Shown: positions 43,299-52,297 of the stretch, piece by piece
Layout: every line of letters begins with the position of its first letter
How positions within the stretch are numbered: the first letter of the stretch is position 1
From: Chloroflexota bacterium
GTDB lineage: Bacteria; Chloroflexota; Dehalococcoidia; Lucifugimonadales; SAR202-VII-2
DNA length: 64,000 bases
Assembly (NCBI GenBank): GCA_003228115.1
Contig: QEVV01000004.1
Span: 1 to 64,000, forward strand
Reading direction: 5' to 3'
The notes under the pieces: generated by a model
What the model saw: the letters and a program-made list of their open reading frames with translations, nothing else
What the model was told of the DNA's origin: nothing
Database searches by the model: none
Made by a program: the position numbers and the translations under genes

Positions 43299-43918
43299 TG
43301 GATCGCCTCCTCAACCGCCGAGGTAGCAGTCTTACTGGGAAATACCTCCAGCAACTCCTTGGAGTACCCCTCATCCGGCAAATCTACGCCCAACAATTCG
43401 GCGATGCGGGACACAAAGTTGCGGTAGGCGGCAGCGGCAACAATGGCCAGTATCTGTGCTTCGTCGAAGCCCACTGCCCTCAGGCCGTCAAGGTCGTCGG
43501 GACTCATCAGGCCCGGAGTGAACGTTAGCCTCTCTGAGAACTCCAACATGGCCCGCTCCTTGGCATCCAACTCGGCTGTGCGCCAGTTGTTAGCGACCTT
43601 CGCCACTTCTGAGGCGTCGCTGTCGCCCTGCAGACGGAGGAACTCTCCGTGGCTCACCCCTCAGTACCTGCAGTTAAGCAACCCAGCCACCGACGTAGCT
43701 ATCAACTCCTCGTTGCGAGCCCCAAGGCCGGAGCCCCCAAAGGACACGGCCCGCACAAATCCCAAGCGGGCCTTCAGCAGCTCAGGGCGCAGACTGAAGA
43801 TTTCCATGATGCCCAGATTAGCGTTGGCGCCGGGAGCCAGATGCCGTCTTGCACCCTCGTATATCTCCTTAACGAGGCCGGTAGCGTCCGACTCTGCGAC
43901 CGTCTGTATGTATGGCAT
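43295..43918 (-). CDS. AhpD/CMD-family selenoprotein with CxxU motif
   Basis: Read through the TGA at 43663-43661 the gene encodes 207 residues: MPYIQTVAESDATG ... SVAGLLNC83-R-Y-U86-G-V-S-H90-GEFLRLQ ... VGFDEAQILAIVAAAAYRNFVSRIAELLGV. AhpD-like peroxidases use C-x-x-C-x3-H; here the second Cys is Sec. A SECIS-like hairpin follows with its loop 17-21 nt after TGA. GAGGAGG precedes the ATG at 43918. The product is probably a cytosolic selenium-dependent peroxidase-type reductase. Split annotation would give two ORFs of 85 and 120 residues. Confidence 0.85.
43634..43663 (-). promoter_or_regulatory. SECIS-like hairpin after TGA of the CxxU gene
   Basis: On the minus strand ACGGAG (43650-43645) pairs with CTCCGT (43639-43634) around AGTTC. 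The loop starts 17 nt after the TGA and has G in its first two positions, as bacterial SECIS models require. Confidence 0.65.
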
Positions 43919-43992
43919 GGCCCTCCTCACTAGCCGGTTTAGCGGCAATATACCCCCGCTCCAGAAGGCGTGTCGAGACCAAACAGGCGTGA

Positions 43993-44021
43993 TTGACACT
44001 CCCAGGTAAGGTCGCTACTCT
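43993..44021 (+). promoter_or_regulatory. Sigma-70-type promoter
   Basis: TTGACA (43993-43998), 17 bp, then TACTCT (44016-44021), about 45 bp before the methyltransferase ATG. Confidence 0.45.
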
Positions 44022-44066
44022 GCGCGAAGCCGCGGTTGACGCCTATGAGGCAAGCAGGAGTGCCTG

Positions 44067-44699
44067 ATGACAGAACAGAACAGGATTCAATGGGTCTATT
44101 CCTCCACCAGCGAAGACGAGCTTGCTCAGCGCTACGACGTATGGGCGAAAGACTACGACTCTGACCTCAACCGAGACTTCGCTTGGCTAGGCCCGAAGAG
44201 CGCCGTCGACGTTTTCGTCAAATACGTCACGAACAAGCAGGGTTTCATCCTGGACGCCGGTGTGGGCACAGGCCAGGTTGGCGAACTCCTGGCTGAACTG
44301 GGCTACAAGAACTTGGAAGGAATGGACCTCTCCAACGGCATGCTGGCTGAAGCCCGCAAGAAGAAGATTTATCGACAGCTCCGCCTACTAAGGCTCGGAG
44401 GCCCTCTTTGCTACCCAGACGACGCCTTCGACGCCGTTATCAGCGTGGGTGTCATGACCGTTGGGCACGCACCCGCCAGTTCACTGGACGAATTAGTACG
44501 CGCCACCAAGCCCGGAGGGTACGTGGTATACACCCTCCGCCCCGATCTGCATCAGACCGGCGGCTTCAAAGAAAAGCACGCTGAACTGGAAGCGGCGGGC
44601 AAATGGAAGCTGGCCGAAGTAACCGACCCCATCCAATTCCTTCCCAAAGGCGAGCCCGAAATCACCCACCAAATCTGGGCCTTCGAAGTCACCAGTTGA
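44067..44699 (+). CDS. Class I SAM-dependent methyltransferase
   Basis: The 210-residue protein starts YDVWAKDYDSDLNRDFAWLGPKSA and has motif I ILDAGVGTGQVGELL, then GMDLSNGMLAEA and DDAFDAVISVGVMTVGH, as in the WBSCR27/Methyltransf_11-type enzymes. The substrate is unknown. It has its own promoter and a terminator, so it is a single-gene unit. Confidence 0.88.
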   Translation: MTEQNRIQWVYSSTSEDELAQRYDVWAKDYDSDLNRDFAWLGPKSAVDVFVKYVTNKQGFILDAGVGTGQVGELLAELGYKNLEGMDLSNGMLAEARKKKIYRQLRLLRLGGPLCYPDDAFDAVISVGVMTVGHAPASSLDELVRATKPGGYVVYTLRPDLHQTGGFKEKHAELEAAGKWKLAEVTDPIQFLPKGEPEITHQIWAFEVTS

Positions 44700-44726
44700 T
44701 GCAACTGAAGCAGCAGTCACTAATGA

Positions 44727-44752
44727 AGAGACGCCCTGAGGGCGTCTCTCTC
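44727..44752 (+). terminator. Hairpin terminator after methyltransferase
   Basis: AGAGACGCCC-TGA-GGGCGTCTCT is a perfect 10-bp stem 28 bp past the stop, followed by CTCTCG, a short pyrimidine tail. Confidence 0.6.
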
Positions 44753-44819
44753 GCGTAAACCCCAACCAGCCACGAATGCCCGGCAATCAACACCATCCCG
44801 TTCAATCTGATGTCCGACT

Positions 44820-44935
44820 GGGGTGCAGGGGCGAAGCCCCGCCGGGGGTTAAAAGGGGGTGACCCCCTTTCCTAAAAACGTTCGCGGGCGGGCTGGGTGG
44901 GACCTCGGCGCACGCCAAAGCCAGCCGCTGGCCGT
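44820..44935 (+). repeat. Interspersed two-hairpin repeat, copy 8
   Basis: Copy 8 has GGGGCGAAGCCCC, second hairpin AAAGGGGG-TGA-CCCCCTTT, then AAAACGTTCGCGGGCGGGCTGG and ends near GCCAAAGCC. The outer A-T pairs replace G-C pairs of other copies. Confidence 0.85.
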
Positions 44936-45000
44936 GCAACACCGAACCAAGAGCCATAGCCAAACGAAACCCCTTTTCGCATTCGTCGATAGGGTCGACT

Positions 45001-45103
45001 GGGGTGCAGGGGCAAAGCCCCGCCGGGGTTCGGGGTGGCCCCGATATTAGAAACGTTTGTGGGCGGGCCGGGTGGGACAGCGGCGTACGCTAAGCCAACC
45101 GCT
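45001..45103 (+). repeat. Interspersed two-hairpin repeat, copy 9
   Basis: Copy 9 has GGGGCAAAGCCCC, a shorter second hairpin CGGGG-TGG-CCCCG, then GAAACGTTTGTGGGCGGGCC and ends at CGTACGCTAAGCCAACCG. With copy 8 it fills the gap before the large dehydrogenase gene. Confidence 0.85.
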
Positions 45104-45163
45104 GCGCCGTGCAGCCACAATTATCAACAAGAAAGGTGCCACCAATCAGTCGTGGAGTAGAAT

Positions 45164-48052
45164 ATGCCGGAAGCAACAATGAGCGAAACCGCAGAGCTAA
45201 TCCACGAACTTGAGAAGCGCACCTCCGGAGAAGTGCGCTTCGACGACTACTCCCGTGTCCTCTACAGCACGGACGCCTCCCTCTACCAAATGATGCCGGT
45301 CGGCGTCGTGGTGCCCAGAAATGCAGCGGATGTGCAGGCCACCGTCGAGACCTGCCACCGCTACGGCGTGCCCGTACTCCCCAGGGGTGGCGGCACCAGC
45401 CTGTCGGGACAGGCCGTGAATCACGCCGTTGTCATGGACTTCTCCAAATACATGAACGGTGTCCTAGAAGTGGACCCCGAAGGCCGGCAGGCCCGCGTCC
45501 AGCCCGGCATCGTCATCGACGAACTCAACCATCACCTCAGGCGTCATAAACTCAAGTTTGCTCCTGACCCGTCCACGACCAGCCGGGCCAACGTCGGCGG
45601 GGCCATCGGCAACAATTCATGCGGCTCCCACTCCATCATCTACGGTAAGACCATCGACCATGTGAAGGCGCTGCAAGTCGTCCTCTCCGACGGCTCCAAA
45701 GCAGCCCTGCACCCCCTTTCAGAACGAGAACTTGGAGCGGCCCTTGCCAAGCCCGGACTCGAAGGCCAGATATACCGTGAAGTGCGCCGTCTGGGAATCC
45801 AGCACAGCGATGAGGTGGAACGGCGCTTTCCTAAGATCATGCGCCGCGTCTCCGGTTACAACCTGGACGACTTCAACGGCGACGGCCCCTTTGACCTAAC
45901 CAAGGTCGTTGTTGGGTCGGAGGGAACGCTCTGCGCTTTCACAGAGGCCACCGTCAACCTGGTGCCCTACCCCACCCGCACCGGCGTAGCGGTCCTACAT
46001 TTCTCCGACCTCATTGCCGCCATGGAATCGACGGTTGCCATCCTGGGTCACGAGCCCTCTGCCGTCGAATTGATGGATGACCTCATAGTAAACAACGCCC
46101 GCATCAACCCTGGCTTCCAGGGACAGATGGGGTTCATTCAGGGCCACCCAAAGGCGATCCTCGCTGTTGAGGTCGTCGGCGAAACCGAGGCAGAGGTAAG
46201 GGGCCGATTAGAAGCCATCATCCGGGACACAGCCAGCATGAGTTACGGGTCCACACTCGCAATGACTGCCCAGGAGCAAGCTGCCGTATGGGCCCTGCGC
46301 TCGGCTGGTCAGGGGCTTCTCTTCAGCGTCCGGGGAGACTACCGGCCCATCACCTTTGTCGAGGACACAGCGGTGTCGCCGGAGAAGCTGCCGGACTACA
46401 TCCGCCGCTTCAACCAGATCATCGACGATCATGACACCACGGCCAGTTTCTATGGACACGTCAGCGTGGGCTGCATCCACGTCCGGCCCCTCATCAACAT
46501 GAAGCTCGATGAGGGCCTGCAGCGCATGGAGTCAATAGCCAACGCAGTGGCAGATCTGGTTCTTGAGTTCGGCGGGTCACTGAGCGGTGAGCACGGGGAC
46601 GGCATAGTGCGTGGCGTTTTCACCGAGCGGATGTTCGGGCCCACCTTGTACCAAGCTTTCAAAGAGTTGAAGCACGCCTTCGACCCGACCAACATCATGA
46701 ATCCGGGCAAGATCATCGACACGCCTCCCCTGACGGAGAATCTGCGCATCAGCCCTAAATACAAAACGCCGCAGATCCCAGCTCGGTTCGATTTCTCTTC
46801 GGATGTTAGCTTCGGCCATGCCTTGGAGTTGTGTACAGGCATCGGAGCATGCCGCAAGACCCTGGGCGGCACCATGTGCCCGTCCTTCATAGCGACCCGG
46901 GAGGAGGAGCATTCCACCCGGGGCCGGGCCAACGCCCTACGGGCCACCTTAACCGGCGAACTACCTGCCTCAGAAATCACCAGCAAGCGCATGTTCGAAG
47001 TCCTGGACCTGTGCCTTGAATGCAAGGGCTGCAAGAAGGAATGCCCCATTGGCGTGGACATGGCCAAGTTTAAGTTCGAGTTCCTTGGGAAATACTACGC
47101 CGAGCATGACATGCCCCTGCGGTCGCGCATCTTCGGCAACATCGCAGCCCTGAGCAGGCTGGGCTCTTGGACCGCCCCGCTGGCCAACTGGGGTAACCGC
47201 CTTCCCCCGACGCGCTGGTTCCTCGACAGCTTCCTGGGGATCGACAAGCGCCGCCCTCTCCCCGATTTTATCAGGCAGACCTTTCCTGCATGGTTCAAGA
47301 AACGGCGGAAAGGGCACTCGGCGCCAAAGGGCCAGGTCGTCCTGTTCCACGACACTTTCATGGACTACAACTATCCCCAAGTGGGCAAGGCAACCGTAGC
47401 GGTGCTGGAGGCGGCGGGTTATGAAGTGGTGCTGCCAAACAAGCGGTGCTGCGGCCGACCCATGATATCCAAGGGGCTTCTCGACCAAGCCGTAGCCAAC
47501 GCCAGGTACAACGTCGATCTGCTTTATCCCTATGTGCAGCAGGGCCTCAAGATCGTGGGGACCGAGCCTTCCTGCCTACTGACCCTGCGAGACGAGTACC
47601 CAGACCTTCTTAAAGACGACAAGGCGAAGGCGGTGGCCGGGGCCAGCTATTTGCTCGAAGAGCTTCTCCAGGAGCTTCAGGAAAAGGGTGACCTCGTCAT
47701 CGCATGGGTGGACCGGCCTCGCAAACTGCTCTTCCACGGCCACTGCCACCAGAAAGCCATAGTTGGCACTGGGCCAACTATGAAAGTCCTGCGAGGACTA
47801 CCGGGGGTCGAAGTCGAAGAGGTCGCCTCTGGGTGCTGCGGCATGGCCGGGTCCTTCGGCTTTGAGAAGGAGCACTACGACGTTTCGATGGCCATCGGTG
47901 AGGATCGTCTCTTCCCCGCCGTAAGGAACGCCGCAGCCGACGCCGAAGTGGTCATTGCCGGGGTGTCGTGTAGGCAGCAGATCGCTCATGGCACTGGTGT
48001 GGAAGCCAAGCACATCGCTGAAGTTCTGGCTGAGGCTTTGCCCCCATCCTAG
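45164..48052 (+). CDS. FAD-binding and Fe-S-binding D-2-hydroxyacid dehydrogenase
   Basis: This 962-residue fusion has an N-terminal FAD domain (about 30-210; LPRGGGTSLSGQAVN and NVGGAIGNNSCG), a FAD-oxidase C domain (GHVSVGCIHVRP; SLSGEHGDG), two 4Fe-4S clusters (CTGIGACRKTLGGTMCP and CLECKGCKKECP) and two CCG domains (KRCCGRPM and ASGCCGMAG). This matches GlcD-GlcF-type fused D-lactate, glycolate or D-2-hydroxyglutarate dehydrogenases that pass electrons to the respiratory chain. GGAG precedes the ATG at 45164; another ATG lies 15 bp in. Its last codons form one arm of a 23-bp inverted repeat. Confidence 0.92.
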   Translation: MPEATMSETAELIHELEKRTSGEVRFDDYSRVLYSTDASLYQMMPVGVVVPRNAADVQATVETCHRYGVPVLPRGGGTSLSGQAVNHAVVMDFSKYMNGVLEVDPEGRQARVQPGIVIDELNHHLRRHKLKFAPDPSTTSRANVGGAIGNNSCGSHSIIYGKTIDHVKALQVVLSDGSKAALHPLSERELGAALAKPGLEGQIYREVRRLGIQHSDEVERRFPKIMRRVSGYNLDDFNGDGPFDLTKVVVGSEGTLCAFTEATVNLVPYPTRTGVAVLHFSDLIAAMESTVAILGHEPSAVELMDDLIVNNARINPGFQGQMGFIQGHPKAILAVEVVGETEAEVRGRLEAIIRDTASMSYGSTLAMTAQEQAAVWALRSAGQGLLFSVRGDYRPITFVEDTAVSPEKLPDYIRRFNQIIDDHDTTASFYGHVSVGCIHVRPLINMKLDEGLQRMESIANAVADLVLEFGGSLSGEHGDGIVRGVFTERMFGPTLYQAFKELKHAFDPTNIMNPGKIIDTPPLTENLRISPKYKTPQIPARFDFSSDVSFGHALELCTGIGACRKTLGGTMCPSFIATREEEHSTRGRANALRATLTGELPASEITSKRMFEVLDLCLECKGCKKECPIGVDMAKFKFEFLGKYYAEHDMPLRSRIFGNIAALSRLGSWTAPLANWGNRLPPTRWFLDSFLGIDKRRPLPDFIRQTFPAWFKKRRKGHSAPKGQVVLFHDTFMDYNYPQVGKATVAVLEAAGYEVVLPNKRCCGRPMISKGLLDQAVANARYNVDLLYPYVQQGLKIVGTEPSCLLTLRDEYPDLLKDDKAKAVAGASYLLEELLQELQEKGDLVIAWVDRPRKLLFHGHCHQKAIVGTGPTMKVLRGLPGVEVEEVASGCCGMAGSFGFEKEHYDVSMAIGEDRLFPAVRNAAADAEVVIAGVSCRQQIAHGTGVEAKHIAEVLAEALPPS

Positions 48053-48100
48053 CCCAAGTCAGCATCGTGCCACATTCAGGATGGGGGCAAAGCCTCAGCC
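48028..48100. repeat. Perfect 23-bp inverted repeat at the gene end
   Basis: 48028-48050 (inside the last codons) and 48078-48100 are exact reverse complements, core GCTTTGCCCCCATCCT / AGGATGGGGGCAAAGC, with a 27-nt loop. The sequence GTGGAAGCCAA also recurs on both sides (about 47999 and 48119). It looks like an inverted copy of the gene's own end and may end transcription. Confidence 0.65.
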
Positions 48101-48145
48101 TAGTGGGAGGCGAACATCGTGGAAGCCAATCTCTGAGACAAAGCC

Positions 48146-49243
48146 CTAGCCGCCAGACGCTCCACCAACATCCCGTCGGCTGAAGCGCCACAGGGCCAAG
48201 GCACTCAACCCAACAATATATGCAGCCATCACCAGCGAGGCGTGAAGTTGGCCTGGAGGAGAGTCCAGCACCATACCCATGAGAAGTCCGTCCGTATTTC
48301 CTCCGCCACCCGACACCCACGCCGCTATGTTGGGACCCAGCAAATAGTCCCCGATCGTGTCGAACCAGTCAAACAAAGCAGACATAAGGCCTGACAGTAT
48401 TTGCTCGCCTATGTAATACCCAATGGATAGCGATAGGCCCAAAGCAGAAGATCCAACGAGCACGGTGGCAAACCCAGCCAGTGCTATGTATGGGATCAAT
48501 CCGTACCACGCCCTCCCCAAGCTCTCTAGCAGGCCCAGCCAGGTTGTCGAGGAAACGTAACCAACCGGAGTATCTGTCAGGCTGACAGCAATGAGACTAC
48601 TTACGGCTGTTAGCGCCATTACCGTCAGAAGGCCACCCAGGGCCAAGAACACCAGCAACGTCGCCTTTCCGGCCATAAACTGCCAACGTCCCGTTCCTCG
48701 GGCAAGAACGTTGCGCAGCGTACCCCAGCTGTATTCAGTGCCCACTACCGAGGTAGTGAGCACTATCAGCAGAATCACTCCGAAGCCCACAGCAAATTGG
48801 AGCGCAAAGCCTAGACTCGCGGGAAAGGCGAAGGCATCGTACTCATCAGCCCTAATCTGATCATTCTGAACCGCGTCCCGGCGGCATTCCCTCTCGAAGT
48901 CATCCAGCACTTCAGGCGGAAACCCAGGCGGCAACTCCGGCACGTTGCCTGACAGGATATCGTCGCAATTGACGGAGACCGAGCCACCTGGAACGATCTG
49001 CCCGATACGCCCTCCCGATACACGTCCGTCGCCATGCGCTTCGATGGGCCGCTGACCAGCGCCGCTGACTCCAAAGACCATTTGCCTATCGCTATCGTTG
49101 CTTTGAAAATGGTAGGAGCCGAAACTTCCCCAAATCGCCGCTTGGGGGATCAGCGCCAGGATCGCCAATAGAACCCAGGGAAGCCACCTGCGTCGCTGCT
49201 TGAACCACTCCCAACGCGCTAACGAAAGGACATAGCCAATCAC
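48146..49243 (-). CDS. ABC transporter permease (ABC-2 type)
   Basis: The 365-residue protein has an N-terminal membrane segment, a periplasmic-facing domain (about 40-130, with Cys at FPP-region) and about five further segments, including LTTSVVGTEYSWGTLRNVLARG, the typical ABC-2 loop. With the ATPase gene upstream (4-bp ATGA overlap) it forms a two-component exporter in the inner membrane. The cargo is unknown. Confidence 0.88.
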   Translation of the reverse strand: MIGYVLSLARWEWFKQRRRWLPWVLLAILALIPQAAIWGSFGSYHFQSNDSDRQMVFGVSGAGQRPIEAHGDGRVSGGRIGQIVPGGSVSVNCDDILSGNVPELPPGFPPEVLDDFERECRRDAVQNDQIRADEYDAFAFPASLGFALQFAVGFGVILLIVLTTSVVGTEYSWGTLRNVLARGTGRWQFMAGKATLLVFLALGGLLTVMALTAVSSLIAVSLTDTPVGYVSSTTWLGLLESLGRAWYGLIPYIALAGFATVLVGSSALGLSLSIGYYIGEQILSGLMSALFDWFDTIGDYLLGPNIAAWVSGGGGNTDGLLMGMVLDSPPGQLHASLVMAAYIVGLSALALWRFSRRDVGGASGG

Positions 49244-50181
49244 TGGCCGCCCTCCGTTTCCTCGTTCGCGTCACTACCGGTGACTTCAAGGAAGTAACGC
49301 TCAAGTGAGACCTCGACCGGGGCCATTTCGCGTATCCAGACATCGTGTTGGGCCAGCGCCGCAGTAAGCTCGTGTGATCTTTCCGCAGGGGCGGATGCCA
49401 GAAGGTATCCACCCTCCTCTCTGACTTCTTCGACCCAGTCCAATGCAGATACCACCAACCTAGCCTGATCGTCGTCCGTAGTTTTAAAGCGGATCGCCGC
49501 TTGCGCGCTGACTAAATCAGCAACCCGCCCCTGAGCGATCAACTCGCCACGAGAGAGAATGGCAACACTGTCGCAGACCAGTTCTACCTCGTGGAGCAGA
49601 TGGCTCGAGAGAAGAACGGTGCGTCCTTCAGTTCCAAGCCCCTTGATCAGGTCCCGGACCTCGGCCATGCCCGCAGGGTCAAGGCCGTTGGTGGGTTCAT
49701 CGAGGAATATGAGTTCCGGGTCTCCCAAAAGGGCATAAGCCACGCCAAGCCGTTGCTTCATGCCCAAGGAGTAGGTGGAAAACCTACTGTCGGCACGTTC
49801 CAAAAGCCCCACCGAATCCAGCAGCTGGTCCACCTGAGAGGGGCGGCCACCTAAAATGCCCTGGAAATAGCACAGGTTGGACCTTCCGGACAAGTGAGGA
49901 TAGAACGCAGGCGACTCCACGATAGCGCCAATGCGGTGCAGCGCTTCCCTCGGTACGCCTTCCGGTTCATTGAACAGACGGATTGATCCCGCGGTGGGCC
50001 TTACAAGGCCCAGCAGCATCCCCATAGTCGTCGTCTTACCGGAGCCGTTGGGCCCAAGGAGGCCGAAGACTCCGCCCGTCTCAACGCTAAGAGACAGGTC
50101 TTTCACCGCCACAACATCGCCATAGCGTTTAGAAAGCCCTCGGGTTTCAATAACGGGTTTGTCCACTACCGCCTGCCTCAC
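49240..50181 (-). CDS. ABC transporter ATP-binding protein
   Basis: The 313-residue protein has Walker A GPNGSGKT (43-50), the signature YSLGMKQRLG (a SLGMKQ variant of LSGGQ common in ABC-2 exporters) and Walker B LIFLDEPTNGLDP. A C-terminal accessory domain of about 90 residues follows. It drives export with the overlapping permease gene. It is divergent from the fatty-acid cluster. Confidence 0.93.
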   Translation of the reverse strand: MRQAVVDKPVIETRGLSKRYGDVVAVKDLSLSVETGGVFGLLGPNGSGKTTTMGMLLGLVRPTAGSIRLFNEPEGVPREALHRIGAIVESPAFYPHLSGRSNLCYFQGILGGRPSQVDQLLDSVGLLERADSRFSTYSLGMKQRLGVAYALLGDPELIFLDEPTNGLDPAGMAEVRDLIKGLGTEGRTVLLSSHLLHEVELVCDSVAILSRGELIAQGRVADLVSAQAAIRFKTTDDDQARLVVSALDWVEEVREEGGYLLASAPAERSHELTAALAQHDVWIREMAPVEVSLERYFLEVTGSDANEETEGGQ

Positions 50182-50342
50182 TGCTATTCCTGTTGACTCG
50201 TCGGTGGGGAGAATAGCACAGCACGAGTCTTATCGCTCCTGGTTTGGCAGGCTCATAAGTCCGCCAACTTTACGTCCGTCGAATGGCTATGCCAAGAGCA
50301 GGCGCTCTTTACCATGCAAAGGGAAAGTCGGCCCTTTGTCGG

Positions 50343-50372
50343 TTGCCTCTCTGGGCCGCCTGCCCGTATAAT
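50343..50372 (+). promoter_or_regulatory. Sigma-70-type promoter of the fatty-acid cluster
   Basis: TTGCCT (50343-50348), 18 bp, then TATAAT (50367-50372), 28 bp before the first ATG; the predicted mRNA leader is about 20 nt, nearly leaderless. Confidence 0.45.
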
Positions 50373-50399
50373 CGGCCTGCTCCCCGCTCGACCTCGCTT

Positions 50400-50780
50400 A
50401 TGGACTATTCATCCCTGACTCCAGGTTACCGCTTTCCAAGCCGCGCAATGGCCATGGATGATGCTGCCGTGGAACAGTACCGGCAGGCCGTTGGCGATTC
50501 CACCCTTCCAGGCTACGTGCCTCCTACCGCCCTCGCAGCCTGGGCACTAGGCGCAGTCCTGAAGCACCTTGAGTTGGTGCCCGGCACCGTGCACGCCAGC
50601 CAGGAGCTTAGCTTTTCCAGGGCCGTCAGGGTCGGCGATGGTGTAGTGCAATCTGCGACGGTTTCCCAGAATAGCGTGCGAGGCGGCTGGAGGTGGCTGG
50701 TCGTAGACTTGACCACTGACGACGACCAAGGCAACTCTCTGTTAACTGGACGCAGCACCGTCCTGTTCCCAGAGTCCTAG
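50400..50780 (+). CDS. MaoC-like dehydratase subunit (HadA-like)
   Basis: The 126-residue hot-dog protein starts MDYSSLTPGYRFPSRAMAMD, with VPPTALAAWALGAVLKHL and ASQELSFSRAVRVGDGV. It resembles the non-catalytic MaoC N-terminal type subunit (HadA). It lies 6 bp before a catalytic MaoC gene, as in two-gene 3-hydroxyacyl-ACP dehydratases. No clear Shine-Dalgarno lies before the ATG; the 5' leader is short. Earlier ATGs at 50283 are upstream of the promoter. Confidence 0.78.
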   Translation: MDYSSLTPGYRFPSRAMAMDDAAVEQYRQAVGDSTLPGYVPPTALAAWALGAVLKHLELVPGTVHASQELSFSRAVRVGDGVVQSATVSQNSVRGGWRWLVVDLTTDDDQGNSLLTGRSTVLFPES

Positions 50781-50786
50781 ATACAA

Positions 50787-51209
50787 ATGCTGAACCCAGG
50801 CGACTCACTACCAACCCTGACCAAACCGGTCACACGGGAGAACGTGCGCCTCTACGCAGAGGCTTCCGGGGACTTCAACCCTGCCCACCTTGACGACGAT
50901 TTCGCTGCCAATACCCAGTTCGGCGGGGTCATTGCCCACGGCATGCTCCTTTTGGCGCACGTATCAGAGATGCTGACCCAGGCATTCGGTTCAGCGTGGC
51001 CGGAAAGCGGCCGTCTGAAGGTGCGTTTCAGGGCGCCGGCATATCTGGGGGATATTGTTACCACTGTTGGGTCTGTGAGCCGCGTTGTTGAGAAAGAGGG
51101 CGTATCCTATTTAGAGTGCCGCGTTGGGTGTCAAAACCAGCGGGGCGAGGACCTCATCACCGGAGAGGCCAATATCCCAGCCTCCCTCATCGAAAAGGAG
51201 AGCGAATGA
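50787..51209 (+). CDS. MaoC-like dehydratase, catalytic subunit (HadB-like)
   Basis: The 140-residue hot-dog protein has the hydratase motif YAEASGDFNPAHLDDDFA, with Asp and His spaced as D-x4-H, and GGVIAHGMLLLA. It is the active subunit of an R-specific enoyl hydratase / 3-hydroxyacyl-ACP dehydratase. Paired with the preceding HadA-like gene it probably supplies the dehydration step of fatty-acid synthesis, as no fabZ is visible. It overlaps plsX (ATGA). Confidence 0.88.
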   Translation: MLNPGDSLPTLTKPVTRENVRLYAEASGDFNPAHLDDDFAANTQFGGVIAHGMLLLAHVSEMLTQAFGSAWPESGRLKVRFRAPAYLGDIVTTVGSVSRVVEKEGVSYLECRVGCQNQRGEDLITGEANIPASLIEKESE

Positions 51210-52234
51210 CCAGCGAACAGGCTCCAGCCGGGATGGTGCGAGTTGCCATTGACGCCATGGGCGGTGACAACGCGCCGGCCGCTATGGTGCAAGGAGCGCT
51301 TGAGGCCATCGCCGGCGGCGGTATCGTTGCCCTCTTGGTTGGAGATCAAACGGCCTTGGAGCAGCAGGTCGCTCATCTGGACCTAAGCAAGCTTCCGATA
51401 AAAATCATCCCTTCGGACGGAGTCATCAAAGAAGGGGAAAACCCTGTGTCCGCGCTGCGGGAAAAACCCAAGGCTTCCATCTCCGTAGCAACGCAGTTGG
51501 TGAAGCTGGGCCACGCTGACGCAGCGGTAACTATGGGTTCTACCGGCGCAGCTATGGCAGTATCCATGTTCGCTCTGGGAACGCTTGAAGGAGTGGAGCG
51601 GCCCTCTCTGGGCGGCCCCATTTTTAGCATTGCTCCCAAGACCGTGGTCATTGACCTAGGTACCAACGTCGACTGCCGCCCGGCCCAACTCTTGAGCTTC
51701 GGTGTAATTGGCTCCGTACTCGCCAACAAGCTGTTCGATGTCGAGAACCCGCGAGTCGCCCTGCTCAGCGTTGGTGCGGAGGAAGGCAAGGGCAATCGCC
51801 AAGTGAAAGAGGCCTACGACCTGCTGAAGCAATCCGGCCTCAACTTCATCGGCAACATCGAGGGCTTCGACGTCGTCGCCGGCAACGCTGAGGTAGTGGT
51901 CTGCGATGGGTTCGTGGGGAACATCCTGATGAAATTCTCGGAAGGCATGGGCGTCGTCTTGGAAGGCTGGCTCCTCCAGTCCTTGGAAGCCCACCTGTCC
52001 GAAGAAGCAGCTGCTGACGTCGCCAGGGAGATCCGCAGCCTGACCAACGTAGTCGAAGGCGCGGGAGGCGGACCGCTGCTGGGAGTGGACGGAGCGGTTA
52101 TCGTAGGTCATGGCAGGGCTCAAGCTACCGAGGTCGCCAAAGCTATTCGTATGGCCAAGTACGTTGTGGATATCGGCTTCGTTGCCTCATTAAAAGAGGA
52201 GTTGAAGCGCGTCCATGAACGCGTTTCAGCCTGA
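51206..52234 (+). CDS. plsX: Phosphate acyltransferase PlsX
   Basis: PlsX makes acyl-phosphate from acyl-ACP for phospholipid synthesis. The 342-residue protein has VAIDAMGGDNAP, MGSTGAAMA, LGTNVDCRP and GNIEGFDVVAG plus CDGFVGNILMK. The ATG at 51206 overlaps the MaoC stop. Upstream ATGs are in the MaoC gene and rejected. The gene ends in TGA. Confidence 0.95.
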   Translation: MTSEQAPAGMVRVAIDAMGGDNAPAAMVQGALEAIAGGGIVALLVGDQTALEQQVAHLDLSKLPIKIIPSDGVIKEGENPVSALREKPKASISVATQLVKLGHADAAVTMGSTGAAMAVSMFALGTLEGVERPSLGGPIFSIAPKTVVIDLGTNVDCRPAQLLSFGVIGSVLANKLFDVENPRVALLSVGAEEGKGNRQVKEAYDLLKQSGLNFIGNIEGFDVVAGNAEVVVCDGFVGNILMKFSEGMGVVLEGWLLQSLEAHLSEEAAADVAREIRSLTNVVEGAGGGPLLGVDGAVIVGHGRAQATEVAKAIRMAKYVVDIGFVASLKEELKRVHERVSA

Positions 52235-52297
52235 CCCCCACTAGGGAGCACAGATGCAGGGGGCACTGAGCACCCAAACTGCAAAGAGAGATATGAA

